This document shows, one piece after another, positions 22,895-31,195 of a DNA stretch of 40,518 bases (position 1 is its first letter; each line of letters opens with the position of its first letter). Position numbers and translations under genes: made by a program. Source of the stretch: Spirosoma fluviale (GTDB lineage: Bacteria; Bacteroidota; Bacteroidia; Cytophagales; Flexibacteraceae); the NCBI GenBank assembly GCA_945883425.1, contig CAMCXM010000013.1, forward strand, positions 1 to 40,518, in the 5' to 3' direction. The notes beneath the pieces are model-generated. The model saw only the letters and a list, made by a program, of their open reading frames with translations. It was not told the origin of the DNA and made no database searches.

Positions 22895-24688
22895 GTGAAA
22901 TCGCTCCTAACGCTCAATCCATATTTTTTTCGCTACAAGTACTACTTCCTGCTGGGGGTGGTTTTTGTTGTTCTGTCGAATCTGTTTGCGATTTACCCGG
23001 CTCAGATGGTGCGTTCTTCTTTTGATCTGGTCGCTCTGAATATTGACAAAATAGACAACCTCAAAGATCCCACCGAGCGAAAAGCCTTTATGGATGTAAT
23101 GGAAGTGGCCGTTCTCAAATTCGGTTTGCTGATTGTGGCCATGGCGCTTCTCCGGGGATTGTTCCTGTTTTTTATGCGGCAAACCATCATCGTGATGAGC
23201 CGCCATATTGAGTTTGACCAGAAAAACGACATCTACGAACAGTACCAGAATCTGCCCCTCAGTTTTTACCGCCGCAACAACACCGGCGACCTGATGGCCC
23301 GCATCTCCGAAGATGTGAGCCGGATCCGAATGTATACCGGCCCGGCCATTATGTATGGCATCAACCTGCTGGTTTTATTTGTGATGGTGATCAGTTACAT
23401 GGTTTCGGTGAATGCGGAGTTTACTATGTACGTGCTGTTGCCGCTGCCGGTTTTGTCGATCTCGGTGTATTTTATCAACACCGAAATAGAGAAAAGGTCG
23501 GATCTCATCCAAAAGAGCCTTTCCAATCTTTCCACGTTTGTGCAGGAAGCCTTTTCCGGAATCCGGGTGATCAAAGCCTACGGACGCGAACAGGATTCGG
23601 CCGATAAGTTTGCCGAAGAAAGCAACGAATACCGCCATCGATCCATTCAGCTCGGCAATGTGAATGCCTGGTTTTCTCCTCTTATTTTGAGTTTGATTGG
23701 CATCAGTACCATTCTCACTGTGTATGTCGGTGGTCAACAAGCCATTCAGGGAAAGGTGAGCACCGGAAACATTGCCGAATTCCTGATTTATGTGAACATG
23801 CTTACCTGGCCGGTAACCTCACTTGGCTGGGTGATCAGCATTGCGCAAAGGGCGGCTGTGAGCCAGACCCGTATCAATGAGTTTCTTGATAACAAAAGCG
23901 AAATCGTTTCGGTCGAAAATCGTGAAACACCGATTCGGGGCGTCATCGAATTTCAGAATGTGTCGTTTACCTATGCCGATACCGGAATTGAGGCACTGAA
24001 GAATGTTTCCTTCAAAGCGTCACCCGGACAAAGCATTGGTATTCTGGGGAATACAGGCTGTGGCAAATCGACGCTGGCCAATCTGGTGGTCCGATTGTTT
24101 GATGCCGGTTCCGGACAAATTCTGATCGATGGACAGCCCATTCAATCCTGGAATCCAAGGAGTCTGCGCAAGCAAATGAGCTATGTGCAGCAGGATGTCT
24201 TCCTGTTTTCTGATACCATCCGCAACAACATTCTGTTTGGAAATCCGGAACTGGGTGAAGCCGAAATGCGCAATGCCAGTCTGCAATCCGACCTTCTTGA
24301 AAATGTGGAAGGGTTTGAAAACAAGTTTGAAACCATGATCGGAGAGCGAGGAATCACGCTTTCCGGTGGACAGAAACAGCGGGTTTCCATTGCCCGGGCT
24401 CTGGTTCTGAAACCGAGGGTGCTCATTCTGGACGATTGCCTTTCGGCCGTTGATACACGAACCGAAAACACCATTCTCTCTCACCTCAAAGAAGAGATGA
24501 AGGACAAAACGACCCTCATCATTTCACATCGGATTTCGTCCGTCAATCTGGCGGATACCATTCTGGTGATGGATGAAGGTCGAATTGTGCAGTCGGGCAA
24601 CCACGACGAACTGATCAAAGTGGATGGTCCATATAAAGCACTGTACGAGAAACAACTGGTCACCGAAGAACGCGGAACGGATTTATGA
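22895..24688 (+). CDS. ABC exporter half-transporter (permease-ATPase fusion)
   Basis: This 597-residue type IV ABC exporter has six membrane helices (about residues 1-320) and a C-terminal nucleotide-binding domain. Walker A is GNTGCGKST, the Q-loop YVQQDVFLF, the signature LSGGQKQR, Walker B RVLILDD, the D-loop SAVD and the switch His in ISHR. The residue after Walker B, normally the catalytic Glu, is Asp514 (LDDCLSAVD), as in the degenerate site of heterodimeric exporters such as TM287/288. No partner gene is adjacent. Substrate is unknown; lipid or drug export is typical. The start codon is GTG. The DUF4296 gene overlaps by four bases. Confidence 0.93.
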   Translation: MKSLLTLNPYFFRYKYYFLLGVVFVVLSNLFAIYPAQMVRSSFDLVALNIDKIDNLKDPTERKAFMDVMEVAVLKFGLLIVAMALLRGLFLFFMRQTIIVMSRHIEFDQKNDIYEQYQNLPLSFYRRNNTGDLMARISEDVSRIRMYTGPAIMYGINLLVLFVMVISYMVSVNAEFTMYVLLPLPVLSISVYFINTEIEKRSDLIQKSLSNLSTFVQEAFSGIRVIKAYGREQDSADKFAEESNEYRHRSIQLGNVNAWFSPLILSLIGISTILTVYVGGQQAIQGKVSTGNIAEFLIYVNMLTWPVTSLGWVISIAQRAAVSQTRINEFLDNKSEIVSVENRETPIRGVIEFQNVSFTYADTGIEALKNVSFKASPGQSIGILGNTGCGKSTLANLVVRLFDAGSGQILIDGQPIQSWNPRSLRKQMSYVQQDVFLFSDTIRNNILFGNPELGEAEMRNASLQSDLLENVEGFENKFETMIGERGITLSGGQKQRVSIARALVLKPRVLILDDCLSAVDTRTENTILSHLKEEMKDKTTLIISHRISSVNLADTILVMDEGRIVQSGNHDELIKVDGPYKALYEKQLVTEERGTDL

Positions 24689-25035
24689 AACGGTATTTTT
24701 CTTTGCTCCCTTTTTTATTACTGACGGTACTTTTCTCTTGTGAAACCGAGAAGAAAGAGCTGCCACCTAAAAACCTCGTTCCCATTCCCAAAATGGTGGC
24801 TTTTCTCAGTGATATTCATGATGCAGAATCGTCTTTGCTCTTATCTGGAATCCGGCAGGACACCACCAATGCCATGTATCCGGGGATGGAAAAGAAGATT
24901 TTTGAGAAACACCATCTCGACAGTGCCCGTGTGATGACATCATTGAAATACTACAATGAAAACATTGAGCTGCTCGATAGCATTTACAGTCTGTTGAAAA
25001 CGTATAAAGATACCACCCAGACGAAAAAGCCATGA
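24685..25035 (+). CDS. DUF4296 lipoprotein
   Basis: This 116-residue protein has a lipoprotein signal with the lipobox LFSC (Cys19), followed by ETEKKELPPKNLVPIPKMVAFLSDIHDAES and a helical C-terminal part (HHLDSARVMTSLKYYNENIELLDSIY). That is the DUF4296 pattern of Bacteroidota. The function is unknown, and the protein is expected to sit in the periplasm or outer membrane. The ATGA overlap with the ABC exporter indicates coupled translation and a possible joint envelope role. Confidence 0.87.
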   Translation: MKRYFSLLPFLLLTVLFSCETEKKELPPKNLVPIPKMVAFLSDIHDAESSLLLSGIRQDTTNAMYPGMEKKIFEKHHLDSARVMTSLKYYNENIELLDSIYSLLKTYKDTTQTKKP

Positions 25036-25073
25036 GTAAAGCTCTGCATCGGCGGAGGTAAACAATTTCATCG

Positions 25074-25081
25074 CATCTTTG
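25074..25081 (+). promoter_or_regulatory. -7-like box CATCTTTG of the second DUF58 gene
   Basis: CATCTTTG, the same variant seen before the 49-residue gene, ends 22 bases before the TTG start at 25104. It matches seven of eight positions of TAnnTTTG. Confidence 0.5.
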
Positions 25082-25103
25082 TACACCCTTTTCCAAGAAC
25101 ACC

Positions 25104-26012
25104 TTGAGTAAGAAAGTAGATTTAGCCTGGGCCAAACAGTTTGGCAACCTCGAATTGCTCGCAAGGCAAATGGTGGAGGGCTTTATTACCGGACTGCATC
25201 GTTCGCCGTATCATGGTTTTTCGGTTGAATTTGCCGAGCACGTGCTGTACAATCCAGGGGAAAGCACCCGGCACATCAACTGGAAACTGTATGCCAAAAC
25301 CGACCGTCTGTATACCAAGCGGTACGAAGAAGAAACCAATCTGAGGTGCCAGATTCTGCTCGATGTGTCACCGTCGATGTACTTGCCCAAACCCGATCAG
25401 GACAAATTAACCTTCAGCATTCTGGCTTCCGCGGCCATTATGTATATGCTGAGCAAACAGCGGGATGCCGTCGGGCTCACCACCTTTGCCGATACCATCC
25501 TTACCCAGAGCCAGACCAAATCGGTTTCGGGCCACATGCACAAGCTGATGGCGCAACTCGAGAATCTGATGCAGAATCCGGTGGCCTCTACACAATCGGC
25601 GATTCCGTCCGTCATTGATCTGATGGCCGAAGCCATTCATCGCCGGTCGCTGGTGGTGATTTTTACTGATCTGTTTATGGAATCAGATCTGGAAACCCTC
25701 TTCAATTCACTGGCCCACCTGAGGCATAACCAGCACGAAGTATTGCTGTTTCATGTGATGGACCACCGCCAGGAAGTGGAATTTGAATTTAAGAACAAGC
25801 CCTATCTCTTTGTGGATGCCGAGACCCAGGCCGAAATCAAGTTGTTTCCCAATGAAATCAAAGAGCAGTATAAGCAAGGGATGGAACGCCGGAACCAGGC
25901 CATCCGTTTGCGCTGCGGCCAGATGAAAATCGACTATGTGGAAGCCAATACACAAATGGGCTTCGACCAGATTCTGCTCAACTTCATGACGAAGCGGAGC
26001 AAGATGTTATAG
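25104..26012 (+). CDS. DUF58 domain protein, second type
   Basis: This 302-residue protein carries the DUF58 core HRSPYHGFSVEFAEHVLYNP and GESTRHINWKLYAKTDRLYT. A vWA-like domain follows (ILLDVSPSMYLP as MIDAS-like motif, VVIFTDLFME). It is of the subtype with the SPYHGFSVEFAEH phrase, different from the GSGLEFNDVREYQYGDD subtype at 20783-21655. The start is a TTG at 25104, supported by the promoter box and by the conserved N-terminal helix KQFGNLELLARQMVEGFITG, which an internal ATG would cut. Its role is unknown; relatives sit next to MoxR ATPases, which are absent here. Confidence 0.87.
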   Translation: MSKKVDLAWAKQFGNLELLARQMVEGFITGLHRSPYHGFSVEFAEHVLYNPGESTRHINWKLYAKTDRLYTKRYEEETNLRCQILLDVSPSMYLPKPDQDKLTFSILASAAIMYMLSKQRDAVGLTTFADTILTQSQTKSVSGHMHKLMAQLENLMQNPVASTQSAIPSVIDLMAEAIHRRSLVVIFTDLFMESDLETLFNSLAHLRHNQHEVLLFHVMDHRQEVEFEFKNKPYLFVDAETQAEIKLFPNEIKEQYKQGMERRNQAIRLRCGQMKIDYVEANTQMGFDQILLNFMTKRSKML

Positions 26013-26112
26013 GGCAGGCTGATATTCAGTTTATAGTCAACAGCTTGTTCTAACTATAACTTTTTTAAGTCAGTTGATGTACCCATTCAAAATTTGAAAC
26101 TCAATCTTGGCT

Positions 26113-26143
26113 TTTGGGGTTCCCTAAACAATAATTAGGTTTG
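26113..26143 (+). promoter_or_regulatory. promoter TTTG-N19-TAGGTTTG
   Basis: TTTG (26113-26116) and TAGGTTTG (26136-26143) at 19-base spacing match the Bacteroidota consensus fully. The ATG of the membrane protein follows at 26162. Confidence 0.78.
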
Positions 26144-26161
26144 CCGGGGAAACAAGACAAC

Positions 26162-27664
26162 ATGCAGATCGAATCCAAAGAGAATTATCAAAAGTCAATT
26201 GCCTTTCTTTTTGGTGCCATCAGCATATTCCATCTTATTTCGGGCTTATTTCAAATTCATTTTTTGTCTGTTATTGGCTTAGGATCCGGAACCGGTTATG
26301 ACGGAATCTGGTATATCTTCAAAGCAACCAATCTGGCAACTGAAGTAGACGACTATCATTTTTTTCGCATTCTACCATCTTATATCTGCTATTTCACCTT
26401 AGATGTATTTGGGATTCCCAAAACATGGGATAATGGCATTACCGTATTTCAGTATCTTAATCTTTTTGCTATTCAAGGGTTTATCTGGTTAAGCCTTCGG
26501 TTAGTGCGCTATTTACAATTGGGGTTTAAGGGAGCCCTGATCTTTTCATTGCTCGCTTTTTTCAACTTTAACTTTACAAGAGAAGCGTACTACAATCCCG
26601 TTATGACAGATACGTTGGCGGCTCTGTTTTCAATGGGATTGCTGATCGCTCATCTTGAGGGTAGGGTTTGGTTGAAATTCATTTGGGGTATTTTGTTGAT
26701 GTTCACTTTTCCTTTTGGATTAATGGTGAACCTGGTGTACAGTATTTTCAAGCCTTTTAAGTTGGTTCTCGGGAAATCGAAATTCAAGATTGTAATTTAC
26801 GTATGCATATTTCTTGCCTATTTTATTCCTTCCGTATTTTGGTATTTCTACATGGGCAGAGTTACCATCTATACCTTTCCTGATTCTATTTTACCCGCCT
26901 TATTTCCAGTAACGTTGATCGTAAATGGACTTGCCTTCACATACTTTTTTTCGAGCTTGTGGCGTCTTTTTTCTCCGGAGAGCCATATCATTGCGATCAA
27001 GCAAAGAGCAATTTCTTATTTATGGGTAATCGCAATATTGGTTTACCTCATTGGTAATAAAACCCTGGTCTTTCTCAATAATAAGCCCCACATGAATGAA
27101 ATCCGGGTTTTCCTGGGAAATTACTGGACCTACCTCAATTTGAAACCGTTGATTGGGCTGTTGGATGCCATTCAGTTCTTCGGACCTATCATTTGTTTGT
27201 TTCTGGTGAATTGGAATAAGATTGTTAGAAAGTCACTCGATTACGGAATTAAGCATCAATTTATTTTGTTCGCAGCCTTGTTTTTGATTTTCCTTCCGGA
27301 AGCCCGTCATACGCTTTGCTTACTTCCCTATTTGCTTCTGTTGGCGTTTATGTATTTTGATTTTTCACAAGTCAGGAACTCATTTGTTTGGTTGCTTGGA
27401 TTTGCGGCACTCATCATTTCCAGATATTACTACCCGTTGGGTTTATCAGAATTCCCACCCAACCATTTGCTTTTCGCCAAAGAGACGGATCATGCCATTT
27501 ACCAGCAGTTTCCAGCACAGCACTTTTTTATGCATTCCGGGATCACCATATCACATTCCGTCTATCTGGTTTTCATGATCATTGCGTTATTGATCACCGG
27601 TCTTACCTGGTGGCTTTCAAGAGATATCAAACTAAAAGTGACAGATTACGACACTGCCCATTAG
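26162..27664 (+). CDS. polytopic membrane protein, possible GT-C-like
   Basis: This 500-residue protein has about ten to twelve membrane helices. The first outer loop reads GSGTGYDGIWYIFKATNL, then DDYHFFRILPSYICY. Acidic residues in the first loop of a many-helix protein resemble GT-C glycosyltransferases, but no diagnostic motif is complete, so the function stays open. The gene is clearly richer in A and T than its neighbours, with many ATT, TTT and AAA codons, which suggests recent acquisition or weak selection. The ATG at 26162 is downstream of a perfect promoter. It stands alone, next to a decayed gene. Confidence 0.72.
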   Translation: MQIESKENYQKSIAFLFGAISIFHLISGLFQIHFLSVIGLGSGTGYDGIWYIFKATNLATEVDDYHFFRILPSYICYFTLDVFGIPKTWDNGITVFQYLNLFAIQGFIWLSLRLVRYLQLGFKGALIFSLLAFFNFNFTREAYYNPVMTDTLAALFSMGLLIAHLEGRVWLKFIWGILLMFTFPFGLMVNLVYSIFKPFKLVLGKSKFKIVIYVCIFLAYFIPSVFWYFYMGRVTIYTFPDSILPALFPVTLIVNGLAFTYFFSSLWRLFSPESHIIAIKQRAISYLWVIAILVYLIGNKTLVFLNNKPHMNEIRVFLGNYWTYLNLKPLIGLLDAIQFFGPIICLFLVNWNKIVRKSLDYGIKHQFILFAALFLIFLPEARHTLCLLPYLLLLAFMYFDFSQVRNSFVWLLGFAALIISRYYYPLGLSEFPPNHLLFAKETDHAIYQQFPAQHFFMHSGITISHSVYLVFMIIALLITGLTWWLSRDIKLKVTDYDTAH

Positions 27665-27729
27665 ATGGAGCCACAAGATGGATTGCCAGGAATCCACAAT
27701 GAAGTGGTCTGGCTTCAGTTTCTCAACTT

Positions 27730-28147
27730 TCAGTCTGACAAATTAGCCTGGTGAAAGATTGGCTTGCGAATGCGAAATTTCAGGAGTTGGCGCAGAATCG
27801 GACAATGTTGTACTGGACAAACAAGGTGTCGGATCCATGTCTTGTGGCAAAAGTGAAACGGTTCCAGCCAGGAAAGCGATTCGGTCAAATTCTGAAGTAT
27901 CCTTGGTAATTCGTTTTTAATGATGAATTCTTTCTGACCAAGAAAGGTCAACACCCAGTCGCACAGATATCTGAAGACACCATTTTTTTATGAGAAAATC
28001 AATTTTTGAATTATGCTGATTCACTGTCAGAACACAAGTATGATATCCTTGTTCTCTTAACCCATGCGCCAATTTCAACGTGTCTTTCCAAATTTCCTGC
28101 CCGGAATGGCTTCGTATAAATTGGGGTAAAACGTAGCCCGGTAACAA
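27730..28147 (-). pseudogene. frameshifted C-terminal remnant of a GNAT acetyltransferase
   Basis: Two minus-strand frames join at a run of seven T (27983-27989), where a one-base change restores one reading. The first frame gives IWKDTLKLAHGLREQGYHT followed by CVLTVNQHNSKIDFLIK, and the second continues KNGVFRYLCDWV and EFIIKNELPR. The pattern helix, then LTVNxHNxKxIDF, then KNGF-like resembles motif A/B of GNAT acetyltransferases. The N-terminal half is missing. The degenerate acetyl-CoA loop (RSHSGQEIW) overlaps the end of the membrane-protein gene on the same strand in another frame. The last 50 codons show no family character. Confidence 0.55.
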
Positions 28148-29505
28148 CGACCAAACTCCGGCATACGTACCGCCAGGGCCGGAATAAGCAGATGCGGATC
28201 ATAAATCAGGCGGGGTGGATTTTCGGCCAGACACTGGTACCAGAAAATTAACCCTTCAAAGGTCTGGATCTGCTTCGGGTCGATATCAGCCAGATAATAG
28301 CGTAAAAACCGGGTGGCAGGTTTGTTGTATTTGTAAAAGCGAAAATCATTGTCCAGTACCAGAATGTCCCGGTTCCGGAAATTGGCGGTAAATCCTTTGG
28401 GTGGATTTTCAAGATACATTTTGTGACCCAGAATCTGCTTTCCAAAGGTCACATCCACCATGCCGTAAAATCCGGAAATCAGCAGGGCACAGACCAGCAA
28501 ACTGTATATTTCCTGCATCAGCACTCCCCTTGTGTACAACATGAATTGAGCCATGAAAAAAGCCGCATGCGGTACCAGAAACAAAAGCTGATCGGTCGAC
28601 TGAACCGTTCCCAGAAAAATCGTGAAAAAGGACATCACCAATGAAAAGAAGAATACTGTAAACCCCAACCGCTGAAAGTTGACCCTCGAATTTTGATTGG
28701 CTGCTGCCCATCCCGCCAGTGAAACCAATAAAAGAATTCCCCCGATTCCAAGACTCAGGTCCCAACCGATCAGCGACATCAGAAACCGGATCCGGAAAGG
28801 TGCCAGAAAGCATGTCCAGAATTCAGACTCTCCACCGCCCACCGTAAAAAACGCGTACACACCACCCAAAGGAAGGAGCATCGCCACCAGAATGAGCAAA
28901 TACTGATTTGGTTTTAAGCCGGTGAAAAACAAGGCCGAGAGGTACAAGGGAAAGATGAAAAGTCCCGCAGGCTGGTAGCACAAAACCGCCAGACCCAGCA
29001 GCAGACCCAGAATCATGGCATCATCCGAACTGGCACCGTCCTTCAGAATTTTGAAAAACCGGCTGAAAGCGAATAACACAAATGTGTTGGCCATCAGAAC
29101 CGGAGAAAGCGAAAAACAATCAGGGCCCAGATGCGAGAAAATCAGATAAAAAAAGGCAATCAGATAGTTTCGTTCCGTCACCAACTGGAAACGGTGCGCC
29201 ATTTGGTTGAACCAAAGTGCCTGCATCAGAATCAGAAACGAAGCCAGATACCGGAGAATGTGGTAATCCAGTAAACCGAGTTTGGCAAGGAAAGCATATA
29301 CCATCGCCGGAATGGGTGCTGTTTCATCCAATGTGTGGGCATACAATCGCCAGCCATCGGCCAGTCTTTCGCCCAGACGGATCCACAAAATTTCGGGCAC
29401 CAGAATATCCTGCGAAAACAGCAAAAACGGCGCCTGAAGCAAACCGTAAAGCAAAAGAAGCAGGATGAACCGGTCCCAGGAGCCGAGTTTGAAATACTGA
29501 ACCAT
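28075..29505 (-). CDS. polytopic membrane protein, DUF6427-like
   Basis: This 476-residue protein has about ten to twelve membrane segments and a soluble C-terminal part of about 120 residues (FRNRDILVLDNDFRFYKYNK, FEGLIFWYQCLAENPPRLIYDP). The N-terminal half with ILWIRLGERLADGWRLYAHTLDETAPIPAMVYAFLAKL and SHLGPDCFSLSPVLMANTFVLFAF follows the pattern of DUF6427 proteins of Bacteroidota. Function is unknown. The final residues YEAIPGRKFGKTR are encoded by the same DNA as the GNAT remnant in another frame, so the natural C-terminus may have been altered by a recombination event. It is divergent from rbfA. Confidence 0.8.
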   Translation of the reverse strand: MVQYFKLGSWDRFILLLLLYGLLQAPFLLFSQDILVPEILWIRLGERLADGWRLYAHTLDETAPIPAMVYAFLAKLGLLDYHILRYLASFLILMQALWFNQMAHRFQLVTERNYLIAFFYLIFSHLGPDCFSLSPVLMANTFVLFAFSRFFKILKDGASSDDAMILGLLLGLAVLCYQPAGLFIFPLYLSALFFTGLKPNQYLLILVAMLLPLGGVYAFFTVGGGESEFWTCFLAPFRIRFLMSLIGWDLSLGIGGILLLVSLAGWAAANQNSRVNFQRLGFTVFFFSLVMSFFTIFLGTVQSTDQLLFLVPHAAFFMAQFMLYTRGVLMQEIYSLLVCALLISGFYGMVDVTFGKQILGHKMYLENPPKGFTANFRNRDILVLDNDFRFYKYNKPATRFLRYYLADIDPKQIQTFEGLIFWYQCLAENPPRLIYDPHLLIPALAVRMPEFGRCYRATFYPNLYEAIPGRKFGKTR

Positions 29506-29629
29506 GTGAATTTCCGGAACCCTCTAACCAAAGTGCAACAGACAAAAAGTTCCGTCTGTCAGGCCGTCGTTTTCCGGTTTCAAAAATGGGGCTATTTTCC
29601 TTTTATATAAACAGCGAAGAAAATGTGCT

Positions 29630-29637
29630 TAGTTTTG
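29630..29637 (+). promoter_or_regulatory. -7 box TAGTTTTG of the rbfA-recF unit
   Basis: TAGTTTTG matches TAnnTTTG. With the ATG of rbfA at 29710 the leader would be about 65 bases. A TTG at 29647 in the same frame would make it almost leaderless but adds residues that RbfA proteins do not have. Confidence 0.6.
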
Positions 29638-29709
29638 TAACCTGTTTTGAGCTACTCCAACCAGCAGCATAAAACCGAAATTCTGTTTTATTCTCCTCAT
29701 TTTCAGGCT

Positions 29710-30075
29710 ATGAGCACCCAGCGACAACAAAAATATTCCCGCCTTCTTCAAAAAGAACTGGGCGAAATTTTTCAACAGGATACCAAATCTATGTTCGGTG
29801 GCGCCTTCATTACAGTATCAGGTGTGAATGTGAGTCCCGATTTCGGCGTGGCTACCGTTTACATCAGCCTTACCCTGAGCAAAAAACCACAGGCTATCCT
29901 CGATGACATCCGGGAAAAGAGCAAGCAGATCCGTCTTCAACTTGGCGGACGCATCCGCAACCAGGTGCGCATTGTGCCGGAATTGCGTTTCTTCCTGGAC
30001 GAAACCCTTCTCGAAGCCGAAAAAATGAACAAACTTCTGGCCAGCCTCCAAATACCGCCGGCACCGGAAGAATAA
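29710..30075 (+). CDS. rbfA: 30S ribosome-binding factor RbfA
   Basis: RbfA binds the 30S subunit and assists maturation of the 5' end of 16S rRNA, notably in the cold. The 121-residue protein has the KH-like fold: RQQKYSRLLQKELGEIFQ as first helix, ITVSGVNVSPDFGVATVYISL as central strands, and VRIVPELRFFLDETLLEAEKMNKLL, the conserved end (PxLxFxxDxxxxxxxxxxxLL). The ATG at 29710 gives MSTQRQQK, the usual start. It is followed after 28 bases by recF and may be co-transcribed with it. Confidence 0.92.
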   Translation: MSTQRQQKYSRLLQKELGEIFQQDTKSMFGGAFITVSGVNVSPDFGVATVYISLTLSKKPQAILDDIREKSKQIRLQLGGRIRNQVRIVPELRFFLDETLLEAEKMNKLLASLQIPPAPEE

Positions 30076-30103
30076 TCGTTTCCATCCCCAATCCCGATTT
30101 CTC

Positions 30104-31195
30104 TTGCTGGTCCGCGAACTGAAACTCTCCGGTTTTAAAAGCTATGAAGCGGCCCGGTTTCAATTCGATGGCCGCACTGTGGCGTTTACCGGACGCAACG
30201 GAAGTGGCAAAACCAATCTCCTCGATGCCCTGCACCACCTGAGTCTGGGCCGGTCGGCCTTCCATAAACAGGATGCCCTCAACATCCGGCACGAATCCAC
30301 ATTTTACCGACTCGATGCCCGCCTTTCCGGAGCCGATCACGAACATCGCCTCGAGCTGGTGTATTCGCCCGAAGAAAAAAAGAAACTCACCTGGGACGGC
30401 TCGGTGGTCGAACGAATCAGCGACCATGTGGGCCGTCTGCCCTTGGTGCTCATCCTTCCGGAAGAACCTTACCAGATGAACGAAAGTGCTGAATGGAGGA
30501 GAAGTTTCATCGACAACACACTCTCTCAGGCGTTTCCGGCCTATCTCTTTCACCTGGGCCGGTACAAAAAACTGCTCAACCAGCGCAACGCCACCCTCAA
30601 ATATTTTGCCGAACGCCAACGGGTGGATTTTTCCCTTCTCGATACCCTCGATGAAGAAATGGCCATTGAAACAAAACCACTGCTCGATTTCCGGATTCGC
30701 TTTGTGCCGGAACTCAACAAAGCCCTGGTGAGACAATACCAATTCCTTTCCCTCAATGCCGAAGAAGCAGCGATGGAATACGAGTCAGAACTGCTGGAGA
30801 CCAACATTGCATCGCTTTTTCAGAGAAACCGGAAAGCCGATCTCGAAAGTCAGCGAACCCTGAGCGGACTCCATCGCGATGATTACAAATACCTGCTTGA
30901 CGGACGGCCCCTCAAAAAACTGGGCTCACAGGGACAGCAGAAAACCTTTTTACTGGCGCTCAAACTGGCCCAGTATCAGTTCTTGCAGGAACAGAAAAAC
31001 CAGTCGCCCTGGCTGTTGCTGGACGATATTTTCGACAAGCTCGATGATCTCCGGATCTCCCGTCTGCTCGAGCGAATTGCCGAACCCACCATGGGGCAGG
31101 TCTTTCTCACCGATGCCCGTGAAGAGCGCACCCGCCTGCTGATGAATGACAGCGGCATTCCGTTTCAGTTGCTGCCGATCACACCAAAGGTCTGA
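30104..31195 (+). CDS. recF: DNA replication and repair protein RecF
   Basis: RecF works with RecO and RecR to load RecA at single-strand gaps. The 363-residue SMC-like ATPase has LKLSGFKSYEAARFQF, Walker A GRNGSGKTNLLDAL, the signature LGSQGQQKTFLLALKLAQ and Walker B WLLLDDIFDKLDD. The only start that keeps the conserved first strand is TTG at 30104 (or CTG at 30107); there is no suitable ATG. Its last 17 bases overlap the end of prmC on the opposite strand. It is not near dnaA or dnaN here, which is common in this phylum. Confidence 0.94.
   Translation: MLVRELKLSGFKSYEAARFQFDGRTVAFTGRNGSGKTNLLDALHHLSLGRSAFHKQDALNIRHESTFYRLDARLSGADHEHRLELVYSPEEKKKLTWDGSVVERISDHVGRLPLVLILPEEPYQMNESAEWRRSFIDNTLSQAFPAYLFHLGRYKKLLNQRNATLKYFAERQRVDFSLLDTLDEEMAIETKPLLDFRIRFVPELNKALVRQYQFLSLNAEEAAMEYESELLETNIASLFQRNRKADLESQRTLSGLHRDDYKYLLDGRPLKKLGSQGQQKTFLLALKLAQYQFLQEQKNQSPWLLLDDIFDKLDDLRISRLLERIAEPTMGQVFLTDAREERTRLLMNDSGIPFQLLPITPKV

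Noticed and set aside
29894-30742. 282-codon minus-strand open frame over rbfA and recF
   Set aside because: Both plus-strand genes have complete family motifs; the opposite frame is a by-product of their codon use.
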